A DNA stretch of 64,000 bases. Origin: Lachnospiraceae bacterium (GTDB lineage: Bacteria; Bacillota; Clostridia; Lachnospirales; Lachnospiraceae). The stretch is taken from positions 1 to 64,000 of the forward strand of contig SVEE01000005.1 in assembly GCA_015057525.1 (NCBI GenBank), written 5' to 3'. Under the pieces are notes generated by a model, which saw nothing but the letters and a program-made list of their open reading frames with translations, ran no database searches and had not been told where the DNA came from. Every line of letters starts with the position of its first letter. Position 1 is the stretch's first letter. Below, piece after piece: positions 44,351 to 53,282 of this stretch. The position numbers were made by a program, and so were the translations under genes.

Positions 44351-46108
44351 TTAATGTGCAAACTGTGAATTATAAAGATTAAAATAAAATCCTTTCTCTG
44401 CAAGAAGCTCTTTATGGGAGCCCTGCTCAATAATATTTCCATCCTTCATAACAAGAATTACATCAGCCTCTTTTATAGTGGATAAACGATGTGCAACAAT
44501 AAAGCTTGTTCTGCCCTGCATCATCTTATTAAATGCCTTTTGAATTCTTATTTCAGTCATTGTATCGATGGATGAGGTTGCCTCATCAAGTATAAGCATT
44601 GGTGGAAGCAAGAGCATAACTCTTGTTATACATAAAAGCTGTTTTTGTCCCTGGGAAAGATTTCCGCCATCCTCTGTTATGACTGTGTCATATCCATTAG
44701 GTAAACGCTTGATAAAGCTGTGAGAATGAGCTTTCTTTGCTGCCGCTATTATTTCCTCATCTGTGGCATTAGGATTACCATAGGCAATATTTTCCTTTAT
44801 GGTTCCTGACTTAAGCCAGGTTTCCTGAAGCACCATACCGTAATTATCACGAAGACTATTTCTTGTTATATTTCTTATATCACTGCCATCAACCTTAATA
44901 CTTCCGTCTTTTACATCATAAAATCTCATCAAAAGGTTGATAAGTGTACTCTTTCCACAACCTGTAGGACCAACTATAGCAACTCTCATACCAGGCTTTA
45001 CTTTAAGATTCAAGTCCTTTATAAGCTCTTTTTCTGGTACATAAGAGAAATCAACATGTTCAATATCTATTGCACCAGTAGCCTCTTTTAATTCTATTGC
45101 ATCTGCCGGCTCTTCTACTTCTGGTTCTTCATCTATGAGTTCAAATACTCTACCTGCACAGGCAAGTGCATTTTGAAGTTCTGTTATAACGTTTGATATC
45201 TCATTAAATGGCTTAGTATACTGATTCGCATAGCTTAAAAAGCATGTAAGCTGTCCTATACTAAGTTTTCCCGATATAGCAGAAAATGCACCTATAATTC
45301 CAACTGCTGTATATACCAAGCTGTTTACAAATCTTGTACAAGGATTTGTAAGGGATGAGTAAAATGTAGCACTCATGCTATCTTTTTCAAGAACATCATT
45401 AATTTTTCCAAATCTTTCTAAAGCATCATCCTCGTAGCCGAAGGCCTGAACAATTTTTTGTTGTCCAATCATTTCATCTACAAGGGCAGTAAGCTCTCCT
45501 CTTGACTCTGACTGGCTCTTGAATAAATTGTAGGTTCTCTTTGCAATAAATGATGCAACAAAAAGTGAAACTGGTGTTAAAACAACAACTACAAGCGCTA
45601 TTGGAACATTTATATAAAGCATAAATCCAAGAGTTCCAATGATTGTTATTACACCTGTAAAAAGCTGAGTAAAACCCATAAGTAAACCATCAGCAAACTG
45701 GTCAATATCCGATACAATTCTACTTACAATATCTCCATGCTGATGTGAATCAATGTAAGAAAGAGGTAACTTTTCAAGATGATTAAAGGCTTCTATTCTT
45801 ATATCCTTAACCACATGATAAGTAATATGGTTATTTAAAATATTCATAATCCACTGTGTAATAACAGTTACAACCATGGCGATTATGAAAAGCACAATAT
45901 AATGTTTAACCTTATCAAAATCAATCTGGCCAGGACCTACCAATTGATCTATTGCTTCACCAGTAAGAATAGGACCTATAAGTGTTGCAACCACCGAAGC
46001 TGTTGCACAAACAAAGGAAAGTATAACAAAAAACATATATTTTTTAATATACTTAAGCACTCTGCTTATAGTTGATTTATTAGATGGCTTATTTGTTTTG
46101 TTACTCAT
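44351..46108 (-). CDS. ABC exporter subunit, canonical Walker B (heterodimer half 2)
   Basis: A 585-residue fused membrane-ATPase subunit with six helices (about 30-330) and a nucleotide-binding domain. Walker A is GPTGCGKSTLINLLM, and Walker B MLILDEATSSID has the catalytic glutamate. The signature is altered to NLSQGQKQLLCITRVML. Together with the upstream gene it should form a heterodimeric multidrug- or lipid-type exporter with one active and one degenerate ATP site. It overlaps the partner by 8 nt. The substrate is unknown. Confidence 0.95.
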   Translation of the reverse strand: MSNKTNKPSNKSTISRVLKYIKKYMFFVILSFVCATASVVATLIGPILTGEAIDQLVGPGQIDFDKVKHYIVLFIIAMVVTVITQWIMNILNNHITYHVVKDIRIEAFNHLEKLPLSYIDSHQHGDIVSRIVSDIDQFADGLLMGFTQLFTGVITIIGTLGFMLYINVPIALVVVVLTPVSLFVASFIAKRTYNLFKSQSESRGELTALVDEMIGQQKIVQAFGYEDDALERFGKINDVLEKDSMSATFYSSLTNPCTRFVNSLVYTAVGIIGAFSAISGKLSIGQLTCFLSYANQYTKPFNEISNVITELQNALACAGRVFELIDEEPEVEEPADAIELKEATGAIDIEHVDFSYVPEKELIKDLNLKVKPGMRVAIVGPTGCGKSTLINLLMRFYDVKDGSIKVDGSDIRNITRNSLRDNYGMVLQETWLKSGTIKENIAYGNPNATDEEIIAAAKKAHSHSFIKRLPNGYDTVITEDGGNLSQGQKQLLCITRVMLLLPPMLILDEATSSIDTMTEIRIQKAFNKMMQGRTSFIVAHRLSTIKEADVILVMKDGNIIEQGSHKELLAEKGFYFNLYNSQFAH

Positions 46109-47834
46109 GAGTGCTCACCTCCTCTTTATTTTGTGATGAGCAAATTTCCTGATATACCTCACAGGATTTAAGCAACTCATCATGAGTTCCAATTCCTTCA
46201 ACCTTTCCATCCTCAAGCACAACTATTTTGTCAGCATGCATAATAGATGAGGAGCGCTGAGAAACTATAAACACTGTCATATTATCAGTCTTTTCTCTAA
46301 TAGCCATTCTAAGTGCTGCATCTGTGGCGTAATCAAGTGCAGATGAGCTATCATCTAATATTAAAATCTCAGGTTTTTTCACAAGGGCTCTCGCTATTGT
46401 AAGTCTCTGTTTTTGTCCGCCGGAAAGATTTTTGGCTCCCTGATTAAGAACAAATTTAGTTCCGCCCTCTTTGCCTTCGACAAACTCTTTAGCTTGAGCT
46501 ATGTCTAATGCCATATCTATTTCCTCAGCAGTGGCATCTGCCTTACCCCATTTTAAGTTATCCTCTATTGTACCTGAGAAAAGTACAGCCTTCTGAGGCA
46601 CTATTCCAATCTTATCTCTAAGCTGCTCCTTAGGGTAATCATTAATATCTACACCGTCAATTAAAAGCTTACCCGCTGTGCAATCATAAAATCTAGGAAT
46701 AAGATTTATCAATGAAGACTTACCAGAACCAGTACCACCAATGATACCAATTGTGTCACCTCTATTTACAGTTAAGTTTAATCCCTCTATGGAAGCTTCC
46801 TTTGCGTTCTTATAGCAAAGTCCCGCACCAACAAACTCAAGTTTAGGTGCACCATTTACAGGTGTTACTTTCTCCTTCTTATATTCTTGTGAGCTCTTTT
46901 TCTCAAAAACTGCGGACAATCTGTTTGCACATGCAACAGCCTTAGTCTCAAGAATAATCAAATTGGCAAGCTTAACAAGCTCTACAAGAATCTGCGACAT
47001 ATAATTTACAAGTGCATATACATCACCCTGAAGAAGTATTCCATCATCAACCTGTCCTGCACCAATCCAAACAAGCGCCGCTATAGAAAGGTTGACAACC
47101 GCATAAGTAAGTGGATTAAGGAATGTGGAAATTCCGCCTACTATAAGCTGCCATTTAGTAAGCAAGCTTGTTGACTCATTGAAATCTGACTTTTCATTTT
47201 CCTCCTGACCAAATGCACGTATAACTCTTGCACCTGCCAGATTCTCTCTTGTCTTAAGAAGTACATCGTCGAGATTTGCCTGTACTTTTTTGTAAAGTGG
47301 TATTGAAACAAGCATTATTCCAAACACTATTACTATAAGTGCTGGAAGTGTCACTAAGAAAACCTTTGCAGATATAATATCTACAGTAAATGCCATAATT
47401 GTAGCACCAAAAACAATAAACGGTGACCTTAGGAATAATCTAAGAAACATATTAACACCATTTTGAACCTGATTAACATCGCTTGTCATACGAGTAATAA
47501 GTGTCGAGCTACCCATCTCATCAATCTCTGTATACGACAAAGACTCTATATGCTTAAACAAATCATATCTAAGCTCTTTTCCTACTCCCATAGCTGTTTT
47601 TGCTGAAAAATACTGAGCTGTAATTGAGCATGCAAGTCCAACAAGTCCAAGCAAAATCATAATAACAGCCATTTTATAAATATAAGGCTTATCGTTATTT
47701 TTGATACCGTTATCAATGATAGCTGCCATAACAAGGGGTACAAGAAGCTCAAAGCTCGCCTCAAGCATCTTAAACAAAGGAGCCAAAATAGCTTTTACTT
47801 TGTAATTTTTAAAGTATTTCATCAGATGTTTCAT
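46101..47834 (-). CDS. ABC exporter subunit, degenerate Walker B (heterodimer half 1)
   Basis: A 577-residue membrane-ATPase subunit. Walker A is GGTGSGKSSLINLIPR and the signature NLSGGQKQRLTIARAL is intact. Walker B is ILILDDSSSALD, with aspartate in place of the catalytic glutamate. This complements the partner, whose signature is degenerate: the canonical heterodimer asymmetry. GGAGAG precedes the ATG. It is divergent from the DUF1292 gene and translated first in the pair. Confidence 0.95.
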   Translation of the reverse strand: MKHLMKYFKNYKVKAILAPLFKMLEASFELLVPLVMAAIIDNGIKNNDKPYIYKMAVIMILLGLVGLACSITAQYFSAKTAMGVGKELRYDLFKHIESLSYTEIDEMGSSTLITRMTSDVNQVQNGVNMFLRLFLRSPFIVFGATIMAFTVDIISAKVFLVTLPALIVIVFGIMLVSIPLYKKVQANLDDVLLKTRENLAGARVIRAFGQEENEKSDFNESTSLLTKWQLIVGGISTFLNPLTYAVVNLSIAALVWIGAGQVDDGILLQGDVYALVNYMSQILVELVKLANLIILETKAVACANRLSAVFEKKSSQEYKKEKVTPVNGAPKLEFVGAGLCYKNAKEASIEGLNLTVNRGDTIGIIGGTGSGKSSLINLIPRFYDCTAGKLLIDGVDINDYPKEQLRDKIGIVPQKAVLFSGTIEDNLKWGKADATAEEIDMALDIAQAKEFVEGKEGGTKFVLNQGAKNLSGGQKQRLTIARALVKKPEILILDDSSSALDYATDAALRMAIREKTDNMTVFIVSQRSSSIMHADKIVVLEDGKVEGIGTHDELLKSCEVYQEICSSQNKEEVSTHE

Positions 47835-47973
47835 AACTACTCTCCGTTTATATTTTGTTTTTATAACATGTCATCTTAATTACTCTGTATTTATATTTAA
47901 TATTGACCTGTTTTCAATTTTACATTAAACTATCATATAATGAATGGTAAATTTTTTCAAGGAGGAATACCAC

Positions 47974-48288
47974 ATGGGTGATAATATCAATAACAACGAA
48001 GAATTTGACGAGGCAACTGTCTCTATGACTTTAGAGGACGGAACAGAGCTTGAATGTGATGTAATTGCTATTTTCCCAGTTAACGGAAGAGACTATATTG
48101 CTCTTCTCCCTAACAAAGTAATTGATGGATATGAGGAGAATGAAGTATTTCTTTACAGATATTCCGAGATTGGTGAGGATAACATTGACCTCTCACAGAT
48201 AGAGTCTGAGGAGGAATATGAAGCTGTTGCAGATGCATTCGATGAACTTTTAGATGAGGAAGAGTTTAACGAGCTTGCGGATGAGTAA
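47974..48288 (+). CDS. DUF1292 family protein
   Basis: A 104-residue acidic cytoplasmic protein: VSMTLEDGTELECDVIAIFP and DYIALLPNKVIDGYEENEVF fit DUF1292, a small Firmicutes family of unknown function. The ORF track starts ten codons upstream, but AAGGAGG lies 9 nt before the ATG at 47974, which is chosen. It is monocistronic with a good terminator. Confidence 0.92.
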   Translation: MGDNINNNEEFDEATVSMTLEDGTELECDVIAIFPVNGRDYIALLPNKVIDGYEENEVFLYRYSEIGEDNIDLSQIESEEEYEAVADAFDELLDEEEFNELADE

Positions 48289-48307
48289 AAAGCAAGCTTT
48301 ACGCTTA

Positions 48308-48345
48308 ATAAAAGCCAGAACAGGACAACCTGCTCTGGCTTTTTT
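48308..48345 (+). terminator. Terminator of the DUF1292 gene
   Basis: Stem AGCCAGAACAGG with CCTGCTCTGGCT (one mismatch), loop ACAA, followed by TTTTTT. Confidence 0.88.
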
Positions 48346-48408
48346 ATTTGAAATATGCATTAAAATACTCTTCATACCCAAGAAAGTTATATGTTCTCGC
48401 ATACCTTT

Positions 48409-48440
48409 GGGTCTATGCAAAATTTCTTCCTCTCAGACCC
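48409..48440. repeat. Dispersed 33-nt inverted unit, locus C
   Basis: A 32-nt unit beginning GGGTCTATGCAAAATTTCTT and ending CTCAGACCC, almost identical in its first 20 bases to the unit at 17511. A possible degenerate partner ends CTCTTCATACCC at about 48378, which would repeat the paired layout of loci A and B. Confidence 0.72.
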
Positions 48441-48454
48441 CAACATACATAATT

Positions 48455-49231
48455 TTAATCTTCTCTCTCTAATCGCACAAGATTTTCTGTTGTACCTTCT
48501 TCCAGTTTCTTATCTCCTGTTACATTAAAACCCTGCCTTTCATAAAAAGAAATCGCTCGAATATTCTTTTCCAATGCCCACAAATAATTTACATGATGTT
48601 CATTGATAGCATATTTCACCAAAGTAGCTCCTATTGTTTTCCCTTGAAGTACAGGTTCAACAAATAATTTTTTAATCTCATGATTTTTTATTTCAATTAC
48701 ACCTTTAATTGAGCCATCATCATACACCCACATACTTTCAACAGATTCCCTATATGCATCTACAAGATTTTCTACCTGCATCTCATTAAAATAAAACTCA
48801 TCATCTTGAAATATTGGATAAAAATTCAGTCTGTAATTAAAAACAATCATCTCGGCAATTCTTGATAAATCATCAAATGTAGCTTGTCTAATATATTTCA
48901 AACTTCCCAACGTTTCCTTAAATATTATTTTCAACGTTTCATATGGTATGTCCTGTTTTAAATATATCTGTAACATGCCTTTAGGAGAGATTTTATAACC
49001 TGATAATTCTTTTTTATGCTTAGCTACTGCATTTGCCTCAATATTGATATGATCCTTAAATGGAATAAGTCTTACAAATGATTCTCCCACATAATAGCTT
49101 GGTAATTTCGCCCACAATTTTTCTTGTAGGCTACACGACACACTATCATAAATCAACTGTCTTAAATTATTGTACATTTCAATAATTTCATCGGGATATT
49201 TATTTACATATTCCTGTACCTGCACATTCAT
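48455..49231 (-). CDS. DUF1801-GNAT fusion acetyltransferase
   Basis: A 258-residue cytoplasmic protein. The N-terminal part (about 1-108) matches the DUF1801/YdhG fold (MNVQVQEYVNKYPDEIIEMY; EKLWAKLPSYYVG). The C-terminal part (about 112-258) is a GNAT acetyltransferase with IKKLFVEPVLQGKTIGATLV (acetyl-CoA loop) and NIRAISFYERQGF. The two are usually separate proteins. GAGG lies 8 nt before the ATG at 49231, five codons inside the track ORF. It follows the AraC-type gene by about 25 bp. The substrate is unknown. Confidence 0.85.
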   Translation of the reverse strand: MNVQVQEYVNKYPDEIIEMYNNLRQLIYDSVSCSLQEKLWAKLPSYYVGESFVRLIPFKDHINIEANAVAKHKKELSGYKISPKGMLQIYLKQDIPYETLKIIFKETLGSLKYIRQATFDDLSRIAEMIVFNYRLNFYPIFQDDEFYFNEMQVENLVDAYRESVESMWVYDDGSIKGVIEIKNHEIKKLFVEPVLQGKTIGATLVKYAINEHHVNYLWALEKNIRAISFYERQGFNVTGDKKLEEGTTENLVRLERED

Positions 49232-49255
49232 CTGAATACCTCGCATATTTTTTAA

Positions 49256-50155
49256 TTACTTTCTTTTTACTGGAATCCAAATTGCACTGTGATAATCAGA
49301 ATCTGTTTTCTCTCCATTTACACAGTCATACCATTCAACATTTGCATTACCGCTAATTTCGTAATCAGGGTTTCCCGGAAGCCATTCTTTAAATATTCTT
49401 GTATTAAGTGATTGTAGTGCATCTGGTATCGCACCTATACAGTCAAATACTGCCCACTCTCCCTGTGGGAACTCATACAGCATCATTCCTTCTGGGACTT
49501 CGCCTCCAGTATATTTACCTGCTATAAGATAAGTAAATTTGCCTTGCTTAGCTGCCTCTCCCTCGTCGATGCAAATTCCATATTCGCCAATACAATTATC
49601 TATTAAAGCTTTTTCCTGTGGATTTGCAGGTGGATTGCCCGCGTATACATTTGCAGCATATTTCTCACATATTTCATCCCAATACTTAGGAATTTCCTCA
49701 TAAGCCGTATCAAAAGAGAATTCCCTCGCAAAACCAATCACCTTAAAACCAAACATTTTTGTAATTTTATAGTCCATCTTATCTCCTCCTTGAACTGTTA
49801 TCTTGACATTCAACGGAAGAAAGGTTCTTATACAACCACCCTGCTTTATCTGCATAGGTGAAAGTCCATGAAATCTTGTAAATGCTTTTGTGAAGCTGTC
49901 CGGGGTATCATATCCGTAGTCATAAGCCACATCTATTATCTTTTTATCTCCCTTCTTTATATCAAGAGCTGCCAGATATAGCTTTCGGTTACGAATGTAC
50001 TCCGAAACAGAGTAACCTGTCATAATCAAAAAACCTCTTTGAAAATGTAACGGAGATAGATACACTTGCTCTGACACATCCTGCGCACTGATGTTTTCCT
50101 GCAAATGCTCCTCTATATATTCAATTGATTTTCTGATTGCTGTTAGCCACTCCAT
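49256..50155 (-). CDS. AraC-family regulator with GyrI-like effector-binding domain
   Basis: A 299-residue regulator. Two helix-turn-helix units occupy residues 1-105 (QDVSEQVYLSPLHFQRGFLI; IIDVAYDYGYDTPDSFTKAF). The C-terminal half (from MDYKITKMFGFKVIGFARE) is a GyrI/Rob-like small-molecule binding domain. The track ORF begins 61 codons upstream inside the methyltransferase gene; the ATG at 50155, with AAGGAAG upstream, removes the overlap. It lies just downstream of the methyltransferase gene and probably senses a drug-like or metabolite ligand. Confidence 0.92.
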   Translation of the reverse strand: MEWLTAIRKSIEYIEEHLQENISAQDVSEQVYLSPLHFQRGFLIMTGYSVSEYIRNRKLYLAALDIKKGDKKIIDVAYDYGYDTPDSFTKAFTRFHGLSPMQIKQGGCIRTFLPLNVKITVQGGDKMDYKITKMFGFKVIGFAREFSFDTAYEEIPKYWDEICEKYAANVYAGNPPANPQEKALIDNCIGEYGICIDEGEAAKQGKFTYLIAGKYTGGEVPEGMMLYEFPQGEWAVFDCIGAIPDALQSLNTRIFKEWLPGNPDYEISGNANVEWYDCVNGEKTDSDYHSAIWIPVKRK

Positions 50156-50261
50156 ATATTCATCTTCCTTTCTTCTGTTTAAACAGATGATACACCTTAG
50201 AAGAAATAAAATCTTGTCATTTGAAATTCGTTTTTGTCCGTAAGTTATTTTTTGTATGGTA

Positions 50262-51029
50262 TTATAAATGTTTCTTTTTGCTGTGTACAAGCATCTGAAA
50301 CTCATGCTGACTTGCAGGAATATTCGTATATCCCGCAAATGCTTCTAATACCACCATATCTCGTTCTTCCATAATTTCTTTTATCTCAGCAAGCGTATAA
50401 ACACGTGTAGGGTCACCCTCTACTATTTCTGGCTTTGTCATAGTTTCTCCATATGTAAAATCCTGATTCCCAAACATCATAATACGCGTATCCGGATTCC
50501 ACTCAAACTCCGAAAGAGAGACTGCATACTCTCCTACCTCCCAAAGTTTCACTGGAAAATGAGCACAGGCATAATCCCCACACACTAAATCACACACATG
50601 TTGACCACCATCCTTTAGTGCTCTACTGATAATATCAAAAATTTTCTGATTTTCTTCTTCATTTTCCAGATATCCAATTGCACCATCTGCCAAATTTAAC
50701 ACTATATCAAATTCATCACAAAATTTAACCTCACGTATATCATTACAGATAAAAGAAACATTAGTAAGACCCATTTCCTTCGCGCTCTTTTTTGCATCTT
50801 CAATGTAAATTTCCGTAATGTCTACCCCTACAACCTCGTAACCTCTTTTTGCAAATTCCAGTGCATGTCTGCCATATCCACACGCCAAATCCAGAATCCG
50901 TTCTGTTCCATTTAAATTACACAAATCAATTAAGTAGTCCACCTCATTAGAAGTATTCTCTACCCATGACATATTCTTGATGTCCAATGTCCAATCCTTC
51001 TTATACCAATCCGAAGCCTTTGCTTTCAT
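50262..51029 (-). CDS. Class I SAM-dependent methyltransferase
   Basis: A 255-residue methyltransferase with the Rossmann motifs: motif I RILDLACGYGRHALEFAKRG, acidic loop VVGVDITEIYIEDA, motif II CNDIREVKFCDEFDIVLNLA. It begins MKAKASDWYKKDWTLD. The substrate is not apparent. The ribosome site is rather distant (GAGG, 13 nt), so the start is moderately certain. It lies upstream of the AraC-type regulator gene and downstream of a repeat cluster. Confidence 0.9.
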   Translation of the reverse strand: MKAKASDWYKKDWTLDIKNMSWVENTSNEVDYLIDLCNLNGTERILDLACGYGRHALEFAKRGYEVVGVDITEIYIEDAKKSAKEMGLTNVSFICNDIREVKFCDEFDIVLNLADGAIGYLENEEENQKIFDIISRALKDGGQHVCDLVCGDYACAHFPVKLWEVGEYAVSLSEFEWNPDTRIMMFGNQDFTYGETMTKPEIVEGDPTRVYTLAEIKEIMEERDMVVLEAFAGYTNIPASQHEFQMLVHSKKKHL

Positions 51030-51468
51030 ATCATAATACCATCCTCTGTAAGTTATATATACTCTTTAAGTAGTTGTTCTGTATCTCAATTACAAACTGA
51101 AATTTTGCACATAGTAATGTGTCGACATGGATCATATGTAAGCTTTTACATATATATTACTCAATACATAGAAATTATCCGTAAATATACAACTTTACAC
51201 GTTCTTTTTGTACTACAATCATCCTTCTTTACGGATAATTATTCCCATTTTCTCTTATTTCTCCGTATATATTTTGACTTTATAGCATTTTTTGAAATTT
51301 TTTATCCTAATTTTACGGACAAATTCATACATGCTAGATTATTTATCCGTAATCCTAATCTCAATAGATAAAATATCATTTTTATTCTCCAATGGTTTTA
51401 CAGATATGTCAGTCATCATATAGTTTTTATCCGTATAACATCAGACTCTACCTAATACTAAAACCTTA
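51030..51468. other. 439-bp AT-rich intergenic region with repeat cluster E1
   Basis: No gene is supported; the track ORFs at 51105 and 51392 run across the repeats and lack ribosome sites. The region from 51175 to 51436 holds five TTATCCGTAA/TTACGGAYAA-type motifs in both orientations. The part next to the methyltransferase (51030-51110) should contain its promoter, but I could not fix one. Confidence 0.7.
51175..51436. repeat. TTATCCGTAA inverted-repeat cluster E1
   Basis: Motifs: TTATCCGTAA at 51175 and 51343, TTACGGATAA at 51229, TTACGGACAA at 51313, TTATCCGTAT at 51427, plus CTCCGTATAT near 51261. Adjacent opposite motifs can pair as hairpins of about 40-65 nt. The module TTTTACGGACAAAT...TTATCCGT recurs in cluster E2 at 55.9 kb. 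Confidence 0.78.
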
Positions 51469-51981
51469 TTATTCTTCTTCCCTTAACAAAGAATACATTT
51501 TCATATCCATAACTTTACCATTCTTTATGGCGTTGCTTCTTAATGTTCCTTCATATTGGAAACCTGCCTTTTCAAGAACTCGACATGACCCCATATTACA
51601 AGAAAAAGGCTCTGCATAAATTCGAATAATGTCACTATGTTCAAATACATATTCACATATTTGTTTAACTGCTTCTGTCATAAAGCCTTTTCCCCAATAT
51701 TCTTCTGCAATATAATATCCCATTTCAGCCGTTTGTCTATGAATATTTTGCTGACGAAAAACACCTATACTACCAATTGCTTTATCGTCTAACGTAATAG
51801 CAAATGCAAACGTATCATTCTCATTTGCAGATAACATGCTTGATATATAATCGTTTGCGTCTTGTTCTAAATAAGGATACGGTAAACCATCTCTGAGATT
51901 ATCTTGCACCTTTCTATTTGATAATGCTTTAGCCAAGTCCTTTGCATCTGACAGTTTCCATTTTCTAATTTTACATTTCAT
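51469..51981 (-). CDS. GNAT-family N-acetyltransferase (RimJ/RimL type)
   Basis: A 170-residue acetyltransferase. EMGYYIAEEYWGKGFMTEAV is the acetyl-CoA-binding segment, and NMGSCRVLEKAGFQYEGTLR is the typical C-terminal motif of the RimJ/RimL-like group that acetylates N-termini or small molecules. GGGAG precedes the ATG. It stands between repeat cluster E1 and the ars-type genes, on the same strand. Confidence 0.94.
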   Translation of the reverse strand: MKCKIRKWKLSDAKDLAKALSNRKVQDNLRDGLPYPYLEQDANDYISSMLSANENDTFAFAITLDDKAIGSIGVFRQQNIHRQTAEMGYYIAEEYWGKGFMTEAVKQICEYVFEHSDIIRIYAEPFSCNMGSCRVLEKAGFQYEGTLRSNAIKNGKVMDMKMYSLLREEE

Positions 51982-52037
51982 AACCTTACTCCCTACTTCT
52001 ACAAATTAAAAATCATTTGCTTTTTCTACATGTGTCA

Positions 52038-52985
52038 TTATATCATACTCTCTTTATCCTTTAATTGTAAAATCTTACTTTCAATCTCTTTTATTATTAT
52101 TTTAAATTCTTCATCTGATTTTCCCGTAGGGTCTTCCAATCCCCAATCATCATCAAAACCTCTTTCAATAAAAGGGCATCCAACATTGCACCCCATAGAA
52201 ATTGCTACATCTGGGCTTGGAATGTCCGTAATCAATTTTGAATACTGAGTCTTCTCCATGTCTATTCCATATAACTCTTTCATGATTCTGACTGCATCCT
52301 GATTTATTTGTGGTTTTGTCTCTGTTCCAGCCGAAAAAGATTCAAACACATCTGACGCCAAGTGTCTGCCCAATGCCTCTGCTATCTGACTGCGACATGA
52401 ATTATGCACACATATAAATGCGACTTTCTTTTTAGGCTTTTTATAAAATGGGCATTTTCCTTTAATACACTGCTCATTTTTTTCATTAAAACAACACTCA
52501 ATATTATTGTATTCTAATTCAACATCATAATTTTCATTTATGTATTGTATCGCTTTCTGAAAACTGAGAAATGCATTCCTCTTGCAACATCTAGGTCCAC
52601 CTACCTGCGATAAACTATATAATGCCTTAGATGTAAACTCCATGTGCTTTCCCCATGAAGCATCAGATGTCAAAGGTCCTGTTCCATCAATAATAGAAAG
52701 AGCTGCACCCATAGAACTTACAGCACCACAGACCCCCCACATGCCACAAGTTGCCCCTGGCATTTGTAATCCTCTCTTCATAAGTTCATTCAAACTACTA
52801 GGCAAATCAATATTTCCACCTGCATTATAAAACGCTGTCAACAAAGAAGCGCCATCTAAAACATGATGTTCCGGTCCATGTATCCTGACAAAATCCATTT
52901 GAGCCAAATTATAAAATATATCTATAGGATTTGTACCCTTCTCCTTTAAACATGCTTCAATAATCTTCTTTACTCTTTCTTCCAT
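52038..52985 (-). CDS. DUF5714-arsenate reductase (LMW phosphatase-type ArsC) fusion
   Basis: A 315-residue two-domain protein. The N-terminal part (about 1-180) fits DUF5714: IHGPEHHVLDGASLLTAFYN, GATCGMWGVCGAVSSMGAAL, VGGPRCCKRNAFLSF, with several conserved cysteines. The C-terminal part (about 187-310) is a thioredoxin-linked arsenate reductase related to low-molecular-weight phosphatases: the P-loop FICVHNSCRSQIAEALG and then MGCNVGCPF with two further cysteines, and WGLEDPTGKSDEEF. It should reduce arsenate to arsenite. It starts 2 bp after the arsR stop. No arsenite pump is adjacent. Confidence 0.9.
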   Translation of the reverse strand: MEERVKKIIEACLKEKGTNPIDIFYNLAQMDFVRIHGPEHHVLDGASLLTAFYNAGGNIDLPSSLNELMKRGLQMPGATCGMWGVCGAVSSMGAALSIIDGTGPLTSDASWGKHMEFTSKALYSLSQVGGPRCCKRNAFLSFQKAIQYINENYDVELEYNNIECCFNEKNEQCIKGKCPFYKKPKKKVAFICVHNSCRSQIAEALGRHLASDVFESFSAGTETKPQINQDAVRIMKELYGIDMEKTQYSKLITDIPSPDVAISMGCNVGCPFIERGFDDDWGLEDPTGKSDEEFKIIIKEIESKILQLKDKESMI

Positions 52986-52987
52986 GA

Positions 52988-53263
52988 TTATTTCACCTTC
53001 CCTACCAAGCTTATAAAATCGCTAAATTCACGCCAAACTTCATCATTTATAGAATAGTGATGCCATTTTCCCACTTTCTTATCATTTACCAAACCACAAT
53101 CACACAAAATCTTCATATGATGTGATAAAGTTGGTTGCGTAATATCAAATGCTTCTAATAACTTACAGCCACACTTTTCTCCATCAGATAACATTTGTAC
53201 AATCTGCAAACGATTGCAATCTCCCAACGCCTTACACATGGTTGCTATATCTATTGTATTCAT
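52988..53263 (-). CDS. arsR: ArsR/SmtB-family repressor
   Basis: A 91-residue winged-helix metalloregulator: MCKALGDCNRLQIVQMLSDG, CGCKLLEAFDITQPTLSHHM (recognition helix) and VNDKKVGKWHHYSI. The cysteine pair CGC just before the DNA-binding helix matches the arsenic-sensing CxC of ArsR. It is first in an operon with the DUF5714-ArsC fusion. GTGAGG precedes the ATG, and a promoter with inverted repeats lies upstream. Confidence 0.93.
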   Translation of the reverse strand: MNTIDIATMCKALGDCNRLQIVQMLSDGEKCGCKLLEAFDITQPTLSHHMKILCDCGLVNDKKVGKWHHYSINDEVWREFSDFISLVGKVK

Positions 53264-53282
53264 TCTGCTTTACCTCACATTG

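Noticed and set aside
50156-50338. 61-codon N-terminal extension of the AraC regulator
   Set aside because: It overlaps the methyltransferase gene in another frame; the ATG at 50155 has a ribosome site and fits the family start.
51030-51468. E1 as a small RNA gene
   Set aside because: Paired motifs could fold, but there is no clear promoter or terminator, and the shared modules with E2 fit a repeat cluster better.
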